Shown here: piece by piece, positions 48,206-58,086 of the stretch | Position numbering within the stretch: the first letter of the stretch is position 1 | Layout of the letters: every line of letters begins with the position of its first letter | Source of the DNA: Gordonia sp. ABSL11-1 | GTDB lineage: Bacteria > Actinomycetota > Actinomycetes > Mycobacteriales > Mycobacteriaceae | Length of the DNA: 64,000 bases | Direction: 5' to 3' | Assembly: GCF_030315685.1 (NCBI RefSeq) | Contig: NZ_JASXSI010000001.1 | Location: 372,001-436,000, forward strand | Notes under the pieces: model-generated | Databases searched by the model: none | The model's input: the letters and a program-made list of their open reading frames with translations, nothing else | What the model was told of the DNA's origin: nothing | Made by a program: the position numbers and the translations under genes

Positions 48206-48369
48206 GGTGTCTGAGAGTGATCTCACCAGGCACTTTGATCATCTTCGGTCCCAGTGGTGACACGCAGTCGAGGCTGCGACGCGCCGTGTAACGGCGACAC
48301 CCACCACTCCGCTGCGGCTGACTGAACTGCAGTTTTCTGATCGTGCGGGGTACGGGTGGAGTGTTGGGG
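48206..48369. other. Non-coding leader region before the mraZ operator
   Basis: I see no convincing gene, terminator or known RNA here. Together with the neighbouring repeat and operator it makes up the 466-bp gap between DUF3040 and mraZ. Confidence 0.6.
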
Positions 48370-48392
48370 GTGGAAAGTGGTGGAAAGTGGGG
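48370..48392 (+). promoter_or_regulatory. MraZ operator (MraZ box)
   Basis: Two direct 10-bp repeats TGGAAAGTGG (48371-48380, 48381-48390) are flanked by G-rich copies of the GTGG core. Direct GTGG-type repeats with 10-bp period are the known binding sites of MraZ. The box touches the -10 hexamer, so MraZ would repress its own operon. Confidence 0.8.
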
Positions 48393-48398
48393 TACTGT
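48393..48398 (+). promoter_or_regulatory. -10 element of the mraZ/dcw promoter
   Basis: TACTGT follows the MraZ box directly; the -35 would lie inside it. The leader to the mraZ ATG would be about 50 nt. Confidence 0.6.
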
Positions 48399-48455
48399 GG
48401 CAGCACTGGGTGAGACGGACCGGACGTCGAACTCGGTGGGGCAGGAGGTGACGAC

Positions 48456-48896
48456 ATGTCCGTGCGATTTGTCGGCACCTACACGCCCCGGCTGGACGAC
48501 AAAGGGCGGCTGACGTTGCCCGCGAAGTTCCGGGACGCATTGGCGGGAGGGGTGATGGTCACACGAGGCCAGGACCGCAGCCTGTCGGTGTACCGGTCCG
48601 AGGAGTTCGACGCGATCGCCGAACAAACCATGGCGGCATCGAGGAACAACCCCGAGGCGCGGGCGTTTCAGAGGTACTTCTTCGCGAGTACCGATGAGCA
48701 GCGCCCCGATGGGCAGGGCCGGATCACCCTGTCGTCGGAGCACCGGACTTACGCAGGCCTGTCCAAGGAATGTGTGGTGATCGGCGGTTTCGATCACCTC
48801 GAGATCTGGGACGCCCAGGCCTGGCGCGACTACCAGAGCGAGCACGAGGAGGACTTCTCCGCCGCGGGCTCCGCCGCACTGGATTCGTTGCTCTAG
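48456..48896 (+). CDS. mraZ: Transcriptional regulator MraZ
   Basis: The 146-residue protein has the two AbrB-like SpoVT repeats: [25 protein letters not shown] and [23 protein letters not shown], each with the DxKGR/DxQGR-type turn. MraZ binds the repeats upstream of its own gene and tunes the division/cell-wall cluster. AGGAGGTG lies 6-7 nt before the ATG. It opens the dcw cluster. Confidence 0.96.
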   Translation: MSVRFVGTYTPRLDDKGRLTLPAKFRDALAGGVMVTRGQDRSLSVYRSEEFDAIAEQTMAASRNNPEARAFQRYFFASTDEQRPDGQGRITLSSEHRTYAGLSKECVVIGGFDHLEIWDAQAWRDYQSEHEEDFSAAGSAALDSLL

Positions 48897-48947
48897 CCGG
48901 CTCGATGAGCGGGCGAGAAGTGAATAAGGGATCGGGTGGGTCGAGGC

Positions 48948-49005
48948 CTCGGCCCGGCGCGACCCTGGCGTACTTCCCCAACGCCAGGTGCGCGATCGGG
49001 CCGAG
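48948..49005 (+). other. Structured RNA/hairpin between mraZ and rsmH
   Basis: CTCGGCCCG (48948-48956) pairs with CGGGCCGAG (48997-49005), and inside it CCTGGCGT (48964-48971) pairs with ACGCCAGG (48981-48988) across a 9-nt loop. The composite stem could be an attenuator or stability element in the dcw mRNA. No T-run follows. Confidence 0.55.
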
Positions 49006-49090
49006 ACCCCGCCTCATCGGACACCCCGGCAGCGCCGGGGCCGCATTCAGCAGTGAACGAGTCGAGCCGCACAGTCCGAGGAGAAGGCCG

Positions 49091-50110
49091 GTGAACGCAC
49101 GCCACGAGGAGCCCGAGGACGACCCGGGCACCCCGCGGCGCTCCGGCGAGTTCGGGCACCTCCCCGTGATGGCGGCACGGATGATCGACCTGATCATCCC
49201 GGCATTCGACGCTCCCGCCGACAGCGGACCGGTCTTCGTCGACGGCACGCTCGGTGCCGGTGGCCACACCGAACTCATACTGCGTGCGAACCCTGACGTG
49301 CGGGTCATCGGAATCGACCGCGACAGTTCGGCGTTGGCGATCGCTCGTGATCGGCTGGCCGAGTTCGGCGACCGGATCACGTTCCATCAGGCCCGATTCG
49401 ACGAGATCGGAGAGGTCGTCCAGGCCGCCGGTACGCCGCTCGTGGACGCTGTCCTGTTTGACCTCGGCGTCTCTTCGATGCAGCTCGACCGGGCGGACCG
49501 CGGCTTCGCGTACTCCGTCGACGCGCCCCTGGACATGCGCATGAATTCAAGCGAGACCACCACGGCCGCAGACGTTCTGAACACTTACACCCAAGGTGAA
49601 CTGGCGCGGATCCTCTCCGAGTACGGCGAGGAGCGGTTCGCCGGGAAGATCGCCAAGGCCATCATCCGCGAACGTGAGCGCGAACCGTTCACCACCAGCG
49701 CACGTCTCGTCGAGCTCCTCTACGACAGCATCCCGGCAGCCACCCGACGCACCGGCGGGCATCCGGCAAAACGCACCTTCCAGGCGCTGCGTATCGAGGT
49801 CAACCACGAGCTCGACGCGCTGCGCCGTGCACTCCCGGCCGCGCTGTCGGTGCTGCGTGTCGGAGGGCGGTTGGCGGTGATGAGTTATCAGTCGCTCGAG
49901 GACCGGATCGTCAAGCGGGAGTTCGCCACCCGGACGACGTCGACGTCGCCGCCCGGTCTTCCGGTGGAATTGCCCGGCTCCGCACCGGATTTCCGGTTGG
50001 TGACCCGTGGGGCGGAGCAGGCCGACGACCACGAACGTGAGCTGAATCCCCGCTCGGCCCCGGTGCGGGTCCGGGTGATCGAACGTGTCGACGAAAAGGA
50101 TCGCGCATGA
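49091..50110 (+). CDS. rsmH: 16S rRNA (cytosine(1402)-N(4))-methyltransferase
   Basis: The 339-residue SAM enzyme (MraW) methylates C1402 in the ribosomal P site. Motifs are [84 protein letters not shown] and [12 protein letters not shown]. The GTG start has AGGAGAAGG 6 nt upstream. The stop overlaps ftsL (ATGA). Confidence 0.95.
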   Translation: MNARHEEPEDDPGTPRRSGEFGHLPVMAARMIDLIIPAFDAPADSGPVFVDGTLGAGGHTELILRANPDVRVIGIDRDSSALAIARDRLAEFGDRITFHQARFDEIGEVVQAAGTPLVDAVLFDLGVSSMQLDRADRGFAYSVDAPLDMRMNSSETTTAADVLNTYTQGELARILSEYGEERFAGKIAKAIIREREREPFTTSARLVELLYDSIPAATRRTGGHPAKRTFQALRIEVNHELDALRRALPAALSVLRVGGRLAVMSYQSLEDRIVKREFATRTTSTSPPGLPVELPGSAPDFRLVTRGAEQADDHERELNPRSAPVRVRVIERVDEKDRA

Positions 50111-51051
50111 CGCTGCTGCAGGACATCGACGTCGATGACGACGAGGTCGGCGCCGGCCGGACGCGCCGGGTCCGACGGGAAACCGCCGGCACCGAACGGG
50201 CCACCAGATCGCGTGCGGCTCAACGGGCCATCGATCGCCGACGCAAGCGGATCGATCGAGAGAAGCGCACCGGGCGGTCCGTCGACCGGACACCGGTGGT
50301 CACCTCGGCTCCGCGCGAGACGATGTCGTTGCGCGCACGGATCACCGGCATCCCGTTCGTCGTCCCGGTGATCGCGCTGCTCGTCGTCGGGCTCGGTCTG
50401 AGTCTGTGGCTGTCGACGAAGGCGGCCGCCGACTCGTACCGGCTCGGTGAGGAGCGCCAGGAGAACCAGGCGTTGCTCGACCGCCGCGACACCCTCAAGC
50501 GCAGCTACGAATCGGGCGACTCCGCACCGGAGCTGGCCGACAAGGCGTCCCGGCTCGGTCTGATCCCCGCGAAGAACCCGGCGCGCATGATCGTGGACGG
50601 GTCCGGACGGCCGCGGGTGGTCGGCGATCCGGAACCCGCGCAGGGCAAGGCGATGCGCTCGATCAACCCGTCGACCGGGCCCGACCCGGTGGAGAAGATC
50701 GACCCGAAGAAGGTCGACGACTCCGAGGGTCTTCCCGGTGGTTCGTCGGCGGGGTCAGTTGATGCGCAACCGGATTCGTCGAACGGCACGCAGCCGAGTA
50801 CGCCGTCGCAGCAAGCTCCATCCCCGGCGGCGCCGACGACCGCACCGAACACCGCCGCACCGAACACCGCCGCACCGAACCCGGGGTCGAACACGACGAC
50901 TCCGACAACTCCGGCCCCTTCGGCCGGCCCGCAGAATCCGCCTGCGCCGACGGCTGTTGCGCCTGCGCCGAACGTACTGCCGCCGAGTACCAACGCGAGT
51001 GCTCCGGCCAACGCCAACGCGCCGGGCGTAAATGGGCCGCAATCGCGATAG
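50107..51051 (+). CDS. ftsL: FtsL-like septum protein
   Basis: The 314-residue bitopic protein has a basic cytoplasmic N-terminus (about 75 residues rich in Arg), one membrane segment ([19 protein letters not shown]), a short periplasmic coiled coil ([25 protein letters not shown]) and a long Pro/Ala/Thr/Asn-rich tail with the repeat PNTAA. This is the FtsL-like layout of Rv2164c. FtsL helps FtsW/PbpB assemble at the septum. Confidence 0.88.
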   Translation: MTLLQDIDVDDDEVGAGRTRRVRRETAGTERATRSRAAQRAIDRRRKRIDREKRTGRSVDRTPVVTSAPRETMSLRARITGIPFVVPVIALLVVGLGLSLWLSTKAAADSYRLGEERQENQALLDRRDTLKRSYESGDSAPELADKASRLGLIPAKNPARMIVDGSGRPRVVGDPEPAQGKAMRSINPSTGPDPVEKIDPKKVDDSEGLPGGSSAGSVDAQPDSSNGTQPSTPSQQAPSPAAPTTAPNTAAPNTAAPNPGSNTTTPTTPAPSAGPQNPPAPTAVAPAPNVLPPSTNASAPANANAPGVNGPQSR

Positions 51052-51072
51052 TCGAGTGGACAATTGGCAACC

Positions 51073-52998
51073 ATGACACGTGCCGTCTTCCAGCGCCTCG
51101 ACATGTCCGGGCGCGGACGAGGTGGCCACGGCGGATCCGGACGGGGCGGCTCGGGCCGTGGCGGTTCCGGATCGTCGGGAGGTCGCGGTCCGCGCCGTCC
51201 CGAGGCGTTCCTCGGCCGCAGCCGAATCGCCGGTGCCATCGTGATCCTCGCGGTGATCGCCGTCGCCGTCCGGATGATCGTGGTCCACACCGTCGAGGCC
51301 TCCTCGATCTCGGCCCAGGCCGCCCAGCAGCGCGAGTACACCCAGGTGCTGACCGCCAAACGAGGGGCACTGCTCGACCGCAACGGCAAACCGCTCGCCT
51401 ACACCGATGAGGCGCGGTCACTGACGTTCCTGCCCAAGGCGGTTCGCAAGCAGATCGAGTCCGCTCATCGAGAGGATGCCGCCCTCCCGGACGTCGACAC
51501 CCGGCTCCGGGAGATCGCCAAGGGTGTGTCCTCGGCACTGGGAGGGTCGATCAGCGAACAGGACCTGCTGTCCAAACTGACCAGCGACGACACCTTCGTC
51601 TACCTGGCGCGCTCGGTGAGTCCCGAGACGGCGAACACGATCACCACCGAGTTCCCCGAGATCGGTGCCGATCCGCAGAGCATCCGGCTGTATCCGGGTG
51701 GATCGTTGGGCGCCAACATCATCGGTGACGTCAATTATGACGGGAACGGGTTGATCGGTCTCGAGGCATCCCTCGATTCGGCCCTGGCGGGCACGAACGG
51801 CTCGAAGACCTATGACCGCGGGTCGGATGGGGCGATCATCCCGGGCAGCACGCGCAACGTGCATCCGGCGATCAACGGTGCCACGGTGCGGCTCACGATC
51901 GACTCCGACATCCAGTGGTTCGTCCAGAGTCAAGTGTCGGCGGCCAAGGCCGCCTCCGGCGCCCAGAACGCGTCCGCGGTCGTGCTCGATTCGCGCACCG
52001 GAGAGGTGCTGGCGATGGCCAACGACAACACTTTCAACGCCTCGAAGCCGTTGGACGAGCAGAAGGATGCCGACCTCGGCAACCGCGCGGTCACGTCGCC
52101 GTTCGAGCCCGGCTCGGTGAACAAGATCATCGCGGCGGCCGCGGCCATCGAGTACGGGGTGACCACACCCACCGAGGTGTATCGGGTACCCGGCAGCATC
52201 AACATGGCGGGTGTCACCGTCAACGATGCGTGGTCGCACGGCGTCGAGCCGTACACCACCACCGGTATCTTCGGGAAGTCGTCGAACGTGGGCACCCTGA
52301 TGCTCGCCAAGAAGATCGGGGAGAAGCGGTTCGCCGACATGGTGACCCGCTTCGGACTCGGTCAGCGGACCGGTGTCGGACTGCCCGCCGAGAGTGCCGG
52401 AGAGGTCCCGGCCCTCAGCCAGTGGTCGGGTGGTTCCTTCGCGAACCTGCCCATCGGACAGGGTCTTTCGATGACCCTGCTGCAGATGACCGCCATGTAT
52501 CAGGCGATCGCCAACAACGGCATGCGCATCCCGCCGCGGATCATGGCGTCCGAGCAACGCGACGGGCAGCCCACCGACGACGTCGCCCGGCCCGATGGCG
52601 TGCGCGTGGTGAGTCCGCAGACCGCTACCACGGTGCGCGACATGTTCCGTGCCGTCCTGCAGAAGGATCCGATGGGTGTGCAGCAGGGCACCGGCTCGAC
52701 CGGTGCGGTGTCGGGTTATCAGCTCTCCGGCAAGACCGGTACGGCCCAGCAGGTCGATCCGGCGTGCGGGTGCTACTCCAACTCGAACTACAACATCACG
52801 TTCGCCGGCATCGCCCCCGCCGACAATCCGCGCTACGTCATCGGAATCATGCTCGACAATCCCAAGCGCAGCTCCGATGGCAGCGGGGGACAGTCGGCGG
52901 CGCCGATGTTCGGCACGCTCGCGTCGTGGCTGCTGCAGCGCGATCGGGTCTCCCTGTCCCCGGGGCCCACGCCGCGGCTGACGCTCGAGGCGCGGTGA
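51073..52998 (+). CDS. pbpB: Septal peptidoglycan transpeptidase (class B PBP, FtsI)
   Basis: The 641-residue protein has a Gly/Arg/Ser-rich N-terminus, one membrane anchor, a dimerisation domain (KRGALLDRNGKPLAY) and a C-terminal transpeptidase domain. Catalytic motifs are SVNK in FEPGSVNKIIAA, SSN in KSSNVGTLML and KTG in SGKTGTAQQ. It cross-links septal peptidoglycan. ATG 51073 is preferred; a TTG three codons earlier is possible. An insertion PACGCYSNSNYN near the KTG motif is notable for two close cysteines. Confidence 0.95.
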   Translation: MTRAVFQRLDMSGRGRGGHGGSGRGGSGRGGSGSSGGRGPRRPEAFLGRSRIAGAIVILAVIAVAVRMIVVHTVEASSISAQAAQQREYTQVLTAKRGALLDRNGKPLAYTDEARSLTFLPKAVRKQIESAHREDAALPDVDTRLREIAKGVSSALGGSISEQDLLSKLTSDDTFVYLARSVSPETANTITTEFPEIGADPQSIRLYPGGSLGANIIGDVNYDGNGLIGLEASLDSALAGTNGSKTYDRGSDGAIIPGSTRNVHPAINGATVRLTIDSDIQWFVQSQVSAAKAASGAQNASAVVLDSRTGEVLAMANDNTFNASKPLDEQKDADLGNRAVTSPFEPGSVNKIIAAAAAIEYGVTTPTEVYRVPGSINMAGVTVNDAWSHGVEPYTTTGIFGKSSNVGTLMLAKKIGEKRFADMVTRFGLGQRTGVGLPAESAGEVPALSQWSGGSFANLPIGQGLSMTLLQMTAMYQAIANNGMRIPPRIMASEQRDGQPTDDVARPDGVRVVSPQTATTVRDMFRAVLQKDPMGVQQGTGSTGAVSGYQLSGKTGTAQQVDPACGCYSNSNYNITFAGIAPADNPRYVIGIMLDNPKRSSDGSGGQSAAPMFGTLASWLLQRDRVSLSPGPTPRLTLEAR

Positions 52999-53192
52999 GT
53001 GTGACTCACACCCAGGTTGACATGCACGAGGTGCCGCGCGATCGGGACCTGATCGCGCCCCTCTGACCGGCGTTCGGTGCCCGGTTCTCACCGATACGCG
53101 TGCGATGAGGGCCTGACGGTATCGTGAGTGCGTTCTTCCGGGCCCGGACCGGGTCTGTCGAGATGATCAGCGAGGGGAGGCGGATCCAGGCG

Positions 53193-54833
53193 ATGGCGTC
53201 GACTCGCCGTAAGCGCGCGCAGGTGGCCGAGGTGATGCCGCGCCCGACCAGCGTGGCACCGACGGCGGTGTCGGTGCTGTCCACGGCGACCGGGGCGCGT
53301 CTCGACCTGATCGGGTCGGTGCCCGCCGATGTCGAGGTCACCGGCGTGACCCTGCGGGCCCAGGACGTGATCCCCGGCGATCTGTTCGCCGCCCTGCCCG
53401 GCGGTCGGACCCACGGTGCACGCTTCGCCGAACAGGCGCTTGCCGCCGGGGCGACGGCGGTGCTCACTGATCCGGCCGGGCGCGACGAACTCACCAGTGT
53501 CCTCGGGCCCGACGCGGCCTGTGCCGTCCTCATCCATCCCGAGCCGCGGACGGTCCTCGGACCGGTCAGCGCCCGCATCTACGGCTATCCGTCCCAACGC
53601 CTGAAGCTGATCGGCATCACCGGGACCTCCGGCAAGACCACCACGGCCTACATGGTCGAGGCGGCACTGCTCGCCGGTGGCCATTCCGTCGGCCTGATCG
53701 GCACGGTGCAGACCCGCATCGACGGCGTCGCCCAACCGAGCGCGCTCACCACCCCGGAGGCCCCGACATTGCAGGCGATGTTGGCGACGATGCTCGAGCG
53801 CGGCGTCGACGCCGTCGTCATGGAGGTGTCGAGTCACGCCCTGTCGCTGGGCCGGGTCGACGGCGCCCACTTCGCGATCGGGGCGTTCACCAACCTGTCC
53901 CAGGACCACCTCGACTTCCACCACACGATGCGGGCCTACTTCGATGCGAAGGCCCAACTGTTCGCTCCGGCGTCGTCCACCCGCGCGGTGCGGCCGGTCA
54001 TCTGCGTCGACGACGAGTGGGGCCGACGGATGGTCGAGGTCGCCGGCGCGGACCCGCAGACGACACCGGTGACGGTGTCCACCGGCCCGGTTCCCGCGTC
54101 GTGGCACGCAGGGCCGTCGTCGGTGGACGCCGACGGGGTGCAACACGCCACCGTGACCGCGCCCGGCGGGGTCGAGCACGACCTCACCGTCCCGCTACCC
54201 GGTCGCTACAACGTCGCGAATGCCCTGACCGCCCTGGCGATCGCCTCCGGCGCAGGTGTCGTGACCGCGACCGCCATCGACGCGATCGCCGGGGTCTCGG
54301 TGCCCGGCCGACTAGAGCGGATCGACCGCGGCCAGGACTTCCTCGTCCTCGTCGACTACGCGCACAAACCCGCCGCACTCGACGCGGTGATCGCCACGCT
54401 GCGCGATCAGACGCGCGGGCGGATCGGTGTCGTCGTCGGCGCGGGCGGCGACCGGGATACGGGCAAGCGTCCGATGATGGGCGAGATCGCTGCCCGCGGA
54501 GCCGACCTGCTGATCGTCACCGACGACAACCCACGCTCCGAGGATCCGGCCGCGATCCGGGCCGAGGTCATGGCCGGGGCCGACCGTGTGCGCGCCGAGG
54601 GTGGCGGCGCCGCGGTGGAGGAAATCGGTGATCGTGCGGACGCGATCTCGACGGCGATCGCCTGGGCGCAGACCGGCGACGCGATCCTCATCGCGGGCAA
54701 GGGCCACGAGACGGGACAGGAGATCGACGGAGTCAAGCATCCGTTCGACGACCGGGTGGTGGCGACGCAGTCACTCGACCGACTCCCGGGTGTCGCCGGC
54801 GAGGCCGCTTCGGATCGGGAGAACGGGGAGTGA
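53193..54833 (+). CDS. murE: UDP-MurNAc-L-Ala-D-Glu:meso-DAP ligase
   Basis: The 546-residue Mur ligase adds meso-diaminopimelate to UDP-MurNAc-L-Ala-D-Glu. It has the ATP loop [26 protein letters not shown], and the meso-DAP specificity motif DNPRSEDP. The start ATG 53193 follows the GGGAGG ribosome site at 12 nt; in-frame GTG 53124 and ATG 53163 are alternatives. Its stop overlaps the following MurF-like stub (GTGA). Confidence 0.95.
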   Translation: MASTRRKRAQVAEVMPRPTSVAPTAVSVLSTATGARLDLIGSVPADVEVTGVTLRAQDVIPGDLFAALPGGRTHGARFAEQALAAGATAVLTDPAGRDELTSVLGPDAACAVLIHPEPRTVLGPVSARIYGYPSQRLKLIGITGTSGKTTTAYMVEAALLAGGHSVGLIGTVQTRIDGVAQPSALTTPEAPTLQAMLATMLERGVDAVVMEVSSHALSLGRVDGAHFAIGAFTNLSQDHLDFHHTMRAYFDAKAQLFAPASSTRAVRPVICVDDEWGRRMVEVAGADPQTTPVTVSTGPVPASWHAGPSSVDADGVQHATVTAPGGVEHDLTVPLPGRYNVANALTALAIASGAGVVTATAIDAIAGVSVPGRLERIDRGQDFLVLVDYAHKPAALDAVIATLRDQTRGRIGVVVGAGGDRDTGKRPMMGEIAARGADLLIVTDDNPRSEDPAAIRAEVMAGADRVRAEGGGAAVEEIGDRADAISTAIAWAQTGDAILIAGKGHETGQEIDGVKHPFDDRVVATQSLDRLPGVAGEAASDRENGE

Positions 54834-55282
54834 GCGCGCCGCGGGTGCTCGTCGCCCCGGTCCCGGCCGGGATCGACGACGTGCGGACGATGTTGCGGGA
54901 TCTCGCCGAGGCCGGCGCCGTCGCGCGCGCCGCCGACGACACGAGCCGCACGTGGGTGATCATCGGCGAGGTCGCCGTCGGCGCCGGACTCAGCGAGAAC
55001 GACGGTGTCGTCGAACACGATCGGCTCGGCCGTCAGGCGGTTCGACTCGCCGTCGACAAGACGCTGTGTGTCGGAGGGTCCCGATCGGTGCGCGCACTGC
55101 ATCAGGGGGCGATCATGGAAGGCTCCTGGGGGGACGAGGCGCGCCTGGTCGCCTCGACTGCCGAGGCACGAGAACTGCTGAGCGAACCGGGGGACTGGTG
55201 TCCGGAGTCCGCGGACGTCGTCTTCGTCGCCGCCGCGAGCCCGGAGATCGCCGCGCTCGCGGAACTGTGGCGGGACGGGTGA
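54830..55282 (+). CDS. MurF C-terminal-domain-like stub (no intact murF at this locus)
   Basis: The 150-residue product aligns along its whole length with the C-terminal (dipeptide-binding) domain of Mur[31 protein letters not shown] and [16 protein letters not shown] match the mycobacterial enzyme closely. The N-terminal UDP-binding and central ATPase domains are missing, and only 573 bp separate murE from mraY, too little for murF. Key C-domain motifs are also altered: the DAYNANPDS-type segment is [10 protein letters not shown], and the KASNAAGL-type segment is [10 protein letters not shown]. It cannot be an active ligase. The frame is intact, coupled to murE by GTGA, with normal codon use. 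It could be a decaying remnant or a repurposed domain. Functional murF must lie elsewhere. Confidence 0.8.
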   Translation: MSAPRVLVAPVPAGIDDVRTMLRDLAEAGAVARAADDTSRTWVIIGEVAVGAGLSENDGVVEHDRLGRQAVRLAVDKTLCVGGSRSVRALHQGAIMEGSWGDEARLVASTAEARELLSEPGDWCPESADVVFVAAASPEIAALAELWRDG

Positions 55283-55410
55283 TGACCGACGTGGCTGCAC
55301 GGCGACGACCCGCACGAGAGGGGATGGCAGCCGCGCCCCGAGACCGACCGACCGACGACGAACGAGAGAGAGCCACGACGGTGACAGGGCAGACGAGGAC
55401 GACGCGGTGA
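55282..55410 (+). CDS. Possible 42-residue Arg-rich small protein
   Basis: A 43-codon frame starts at an ATG overlapping the stub stop (TGATG) and ends with TGA overlapping the mraY GTG (GTGA). It begins [14 protein letters not shown] and is rich in Arg, Asp and Thr. Its start and stop link exactly to both neighbours, so it may serve only to carry ribosomes to mraY, or be chance. Confidence 0.35.
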   Translation: MTDVAARRRPAREGMAAAPRDRPTDDERERATTVTGQTRTTR

Positions 55411-56501
55411 CACAGATCCTGATCGCGGGCGGCATCGCGCTGGCGGTGTCGATCCTGCTCACCCCGTTCCTGATCCGGCTGTTCACCCGACAGGGTTTCG
55501 GTCAGGAGATCCGGGTCGAGGGTCCGCAGAGCCATCAGACGAAGCGCGGGACGCCGTCGATGGGTGGCGTCGCGATCCTCGCCGCGCTGTGGGCCGGGTA
55601 CCTCGGGTCGCATCTGGTCGGGCTGTTCACCGGTGGTACCGGAGTGACGGCATCCGGCTTGTTGGTCCTGGGTCTCGCGACGGCGCTCGGCATCGTCGGC
55701 TTCCTCGACGACATCATCAAGATCCGCAAGCACCGCAACCTCGGCCTGAACAAGACCGCGAAGTCGATCGGGCAGTTCGTCGCCGCCATCCTCTTCGGTG
55801 TGCTGGTGCTGCAGTTCCGCAACGACGCCGGCTACACCCCGGCCAGCACCCACCTGTCCTATGTCCGCGACATCGACGCCATCTCGATGTGGTCGGCGGT
55901 GTTCGTGGTGTTCTGCTGGCTGGTCGTCGCGGCATGGTCGAACGCGGTCAACTTCACCGACGGACTGGACGGTCTCGCCGCCGGATCCATGGCGATGGTC
56001 CTGGGCTCCTACGTCCTCGTGACGTTCTGGCAGTACCGCAACGCGTGCACCGGTGGGCCGAAGGCGACGCAGGAGATCACCCCCGGTTGCTACGTCGTCC
56101 GTGATCCCCTCGACCTCGCGCTGATCGCCGTCGCGGGCGGCGGCGCCTGCCTCGGGTTCCTGTGGTGGAACGCCGCACCCGCCAAGATCTTCATGGGCGA
56201 CACCGGATCCCTGGCGCTCGGCGGCATGCTCGCCGGATTGTCGATCACGACCCGCACCGAACTGCTCGCCGTCGTCATCGGTGCACTCTTCGTCGCCGAG
56301 ATCGTCTCCGTCGTCATCCAGATCGCGTTCTTCCGGACGACCGGCCGACGGGTGTTCCGCATGGCACCGTTCCATCACCACTTCGAACTCGGTGGCTGGG
56401 CCGAGACGACGGTGATCATCCGATTCTGGCTGCTGACGGCCATCGCGTGCGCTCTGGGCCTGTCGTTGTTCTACAGCGAGTTCCTGGCCGTCAGTGGCTG
56501 A
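55407..56501 (+). CDS. mraY: Phospho-MurNAc-pentapeptide transferase
   Basis: The 364-residue enzyme makes lipid I on undecaprenyl (decaprenyl) phosphate. Ten membrane segments are visible, with [10 protein letters not shown], the Asp pair [32 protein letters not shown] and [12 protein letters not shown] soluble insertion with [16 protein letters not shown] may be lineage-specific. The GTG start overlaps the small upstream frame (GTGA). Confidence 0.95.
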   Translation: MTQILIAGGIALAVSILLTPFLIRLFTRQGFGQEIRVEGPQSHQTKRGTPSMGGVAILAALWAGYLGSHLVGLFTGGTGVTASGLLVLGLATALGIVGFLDDIIKIRKHRNLGLNKTAKSIGQFVAAILFGVLVLQFRNDAGYTPASTHLSYVRDIDAISMWSAVFVVFCWLVVAAWSNAVNFTDGLDGLAAGSMAMVLGSYVLVTFWQYRNACTGGPKATQEITPGCYVVRDPLDLALIAVAGGGACLGFLWWNAAPAKIFMGDTGSLALGGMLAGLSITTRTELLAVVIGALFVAEIVSVVIQIAFFRTTGRRVFRMAPFHHHFELGGWAETTVIIRFWLLTAIACALGLSLFYSEFLAVSG

Positions 56502-56511
56502 TCGGCAGACG

Positions 56512-58086
56512 ATGACCGATGTGACCGAGCTGGCCGGCAGGCCCGTCGTGGTGGCCGGCGCCGGGACGGCCGGGCGGTCGGCGGCACGGTTCCTCACCGG
56601 CGTCGGTGCGCGGGTGACGGTCGCGGATGCGCGGTTCGGGCCGGACACCCCCGCCGACGACGAGCTCGCGGCGCTGGGAGCGCGGACGGTGGCGATGTCG
56701 GAACTGCTCGACGACGACTCGTGGAGCGCGACGACCGACCTGATGATCGTGTCTCCCGGATTCGCGCCGACCCACCCGCTCATGCAGCTCGTGGCCGATG
56801 CCGGCCTCCCGATGTGGGGGGAGGTCGAACTCGCCTGGCGGGTGGACCGCGCCGGGATGCTCGGGGCGCCCCGCACCTGGCTGGTGGTGACCGGGACGAA
56901 CGGCAAGACCACGACCACCTCGATGCTGGCAGAGATCGTCGATGCCGCCGGGCTGGCGGGCGCGGCGTGCGGCAACATCGGCCTCCCGGTTCTCGACGCC
57001 ATGCAGCAGGAACCGCGTGTCGACGTGCTCTGCGCCGAACTGTCGTCATTCCAGTTGCACTGGGCGCCGTCGGTGTCGCCGGACGCCGGCGTGGTGCTCA
57101 ACATCGCCGACGATCACCTCGACTGGCACGGATCGTTCGACGCCTACGCCGAGGCGAAGACCATCGCGCTGCACGGTGCGATCGGGGTGGTGGGCCTCGA
57201 CGACCGGGTGGCCTCGGCATTGCCGGTCGCGGGCCGCCGCGTCGGTTTCACCCTCGGTGCACCCGGCGACGACGAGCTCGGCATCGTCGACGGGACGCTC
57301 GTCGATCGCGCGTTCGGGCCGGACCGGGAGTCGCGGGAGTTGGTCGAGGCCGACGTCATCCGACCACCGGGACCGTCGGGCGTCGCCGACGCACTGGCGG
57401 CCGCGGCGATCGCGCTGGCCATCGGTGTCACGCCCGAGGCCGTGGCGGCCGGCCTCCGGGGATTCAGCCCCGGGGCACATCGTGGGGACGTCGTCGCCAC
57501 GGTCGACGGTGTCGACTACATCGACGACTCCAAGGCCACCAATCCGCACGCGGCGCAGGCCGCGATCCGCGGTCACCGGCGGGTGATCCTCGTCGCCGGC
57601 GGATTGCTCAAGGGAGCCTCTGTCGACGAGCTGGTGCGCGACACCCGCGAACGCCTGGCCGCCGTCGTGGCCATCGGACGGGACCGCGATGTGATCGTCG
57701 AGACGATCGCGCGACACGCCCCAGAAGTCCCAACAGTCACAGTATTCACAGGGGACGATGGTCGGGTGACTGTTCAGCTCGCGACCGCGACCCTCGAGGA
57801 TGCCCTGCCCGCGGACCTGACGCGCCCCGCCTCGTCGGACGATCCCGACGCGCGGTCGTCGGCGACCCGGGATGACGAGGCCGCGGCCGTCGCCGTGATG
57901 GAGCGTGCCGTCGCGATCGCCGCGCACCTCGGCCGTGTCGTCGACGACCGCCCGGATGCGGTGCTGCTGGCCCCGGCCGCGGCGTCATTGGACATGTTCG
58001 CCGGCTACGGCCGGCGCGGCGACGCGTTCGCGGCCGCCGCCCGAGCGTTACCCGGGGCGGCGGACACGAGCGGGTCGCCGCGATGA
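56512..58086 (+). CDS. murD: UDP-MurNAc-L-Ala:D-Glu ligase
   Basis: The 524-residue ligase adds D-Glu. It has VVVAGAGTAGRSAARFL, the ATP loop VVTGTNGKTTTTSML, ELSSFQLHW, NIADDHLDWHGS and IDDSKATNPHAA. A long insertion after residue 415 (Asp/Arg/Ala-rich) separates the last C-domain strands. ATG 56512 is used; GTG 56494 overlapping mraY is an alternative. The stop overlaps ftsW (ATGA). Confidence 0.94.
   Translation: MTDVTELAGRPVVVAGAGTAGRSAARFLTGVGARVTVADARFGPDTPADDELAALGARTVAMSELLDDDSWSATTDLMIVSPGFAPTHPLMQLVADAGLPMWGEVELAWRVDRAGMLGAPRTWLVVTGTNGKTTTTSMLAEIVDAAGLAGAACGNIGLPVLDAMQQEPRVDVLCAELSSFQLHWAPSVSPDAGVVLNIADDHLDWHGSFDAYAEAKTIALHGAIGVVGLDDRVASALPVAGRRVGFTLGAPGDDELGIVDGTLVDRAFGPDRESRELVEADVIRPPGPSGVADALAAAAIALAIGVTPEAVAAGLRGFSPGAHRGDVVATVDGVDYIDDSKATNPHAAQAAIRGHRRVILVAGGLLKGASVDELVRDTRERLAAVVAIGRDRDVIVETIARHAPEVPTVTVFTGDDGRVTVQLATATLEDALPADLTRPASSDDPDARSSATRDDEAAAVAVMERAVAIAAHLGRVVDDRPDAVLLAPAAASLDMFAGYGRRGDAFAAAARALPGAADTSGSPR

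Noticed and set aside
47889..48291. Open frames across the gap upstream of mraZ
   Set aside because: They cover a terminator and tandem repeats, lack ribosome sites and show no family resemblance.
51418..53091. A 557-codon minus-strand frame
   Set aside because: Shadow of pbpB, which has all transpeptidase motifs.
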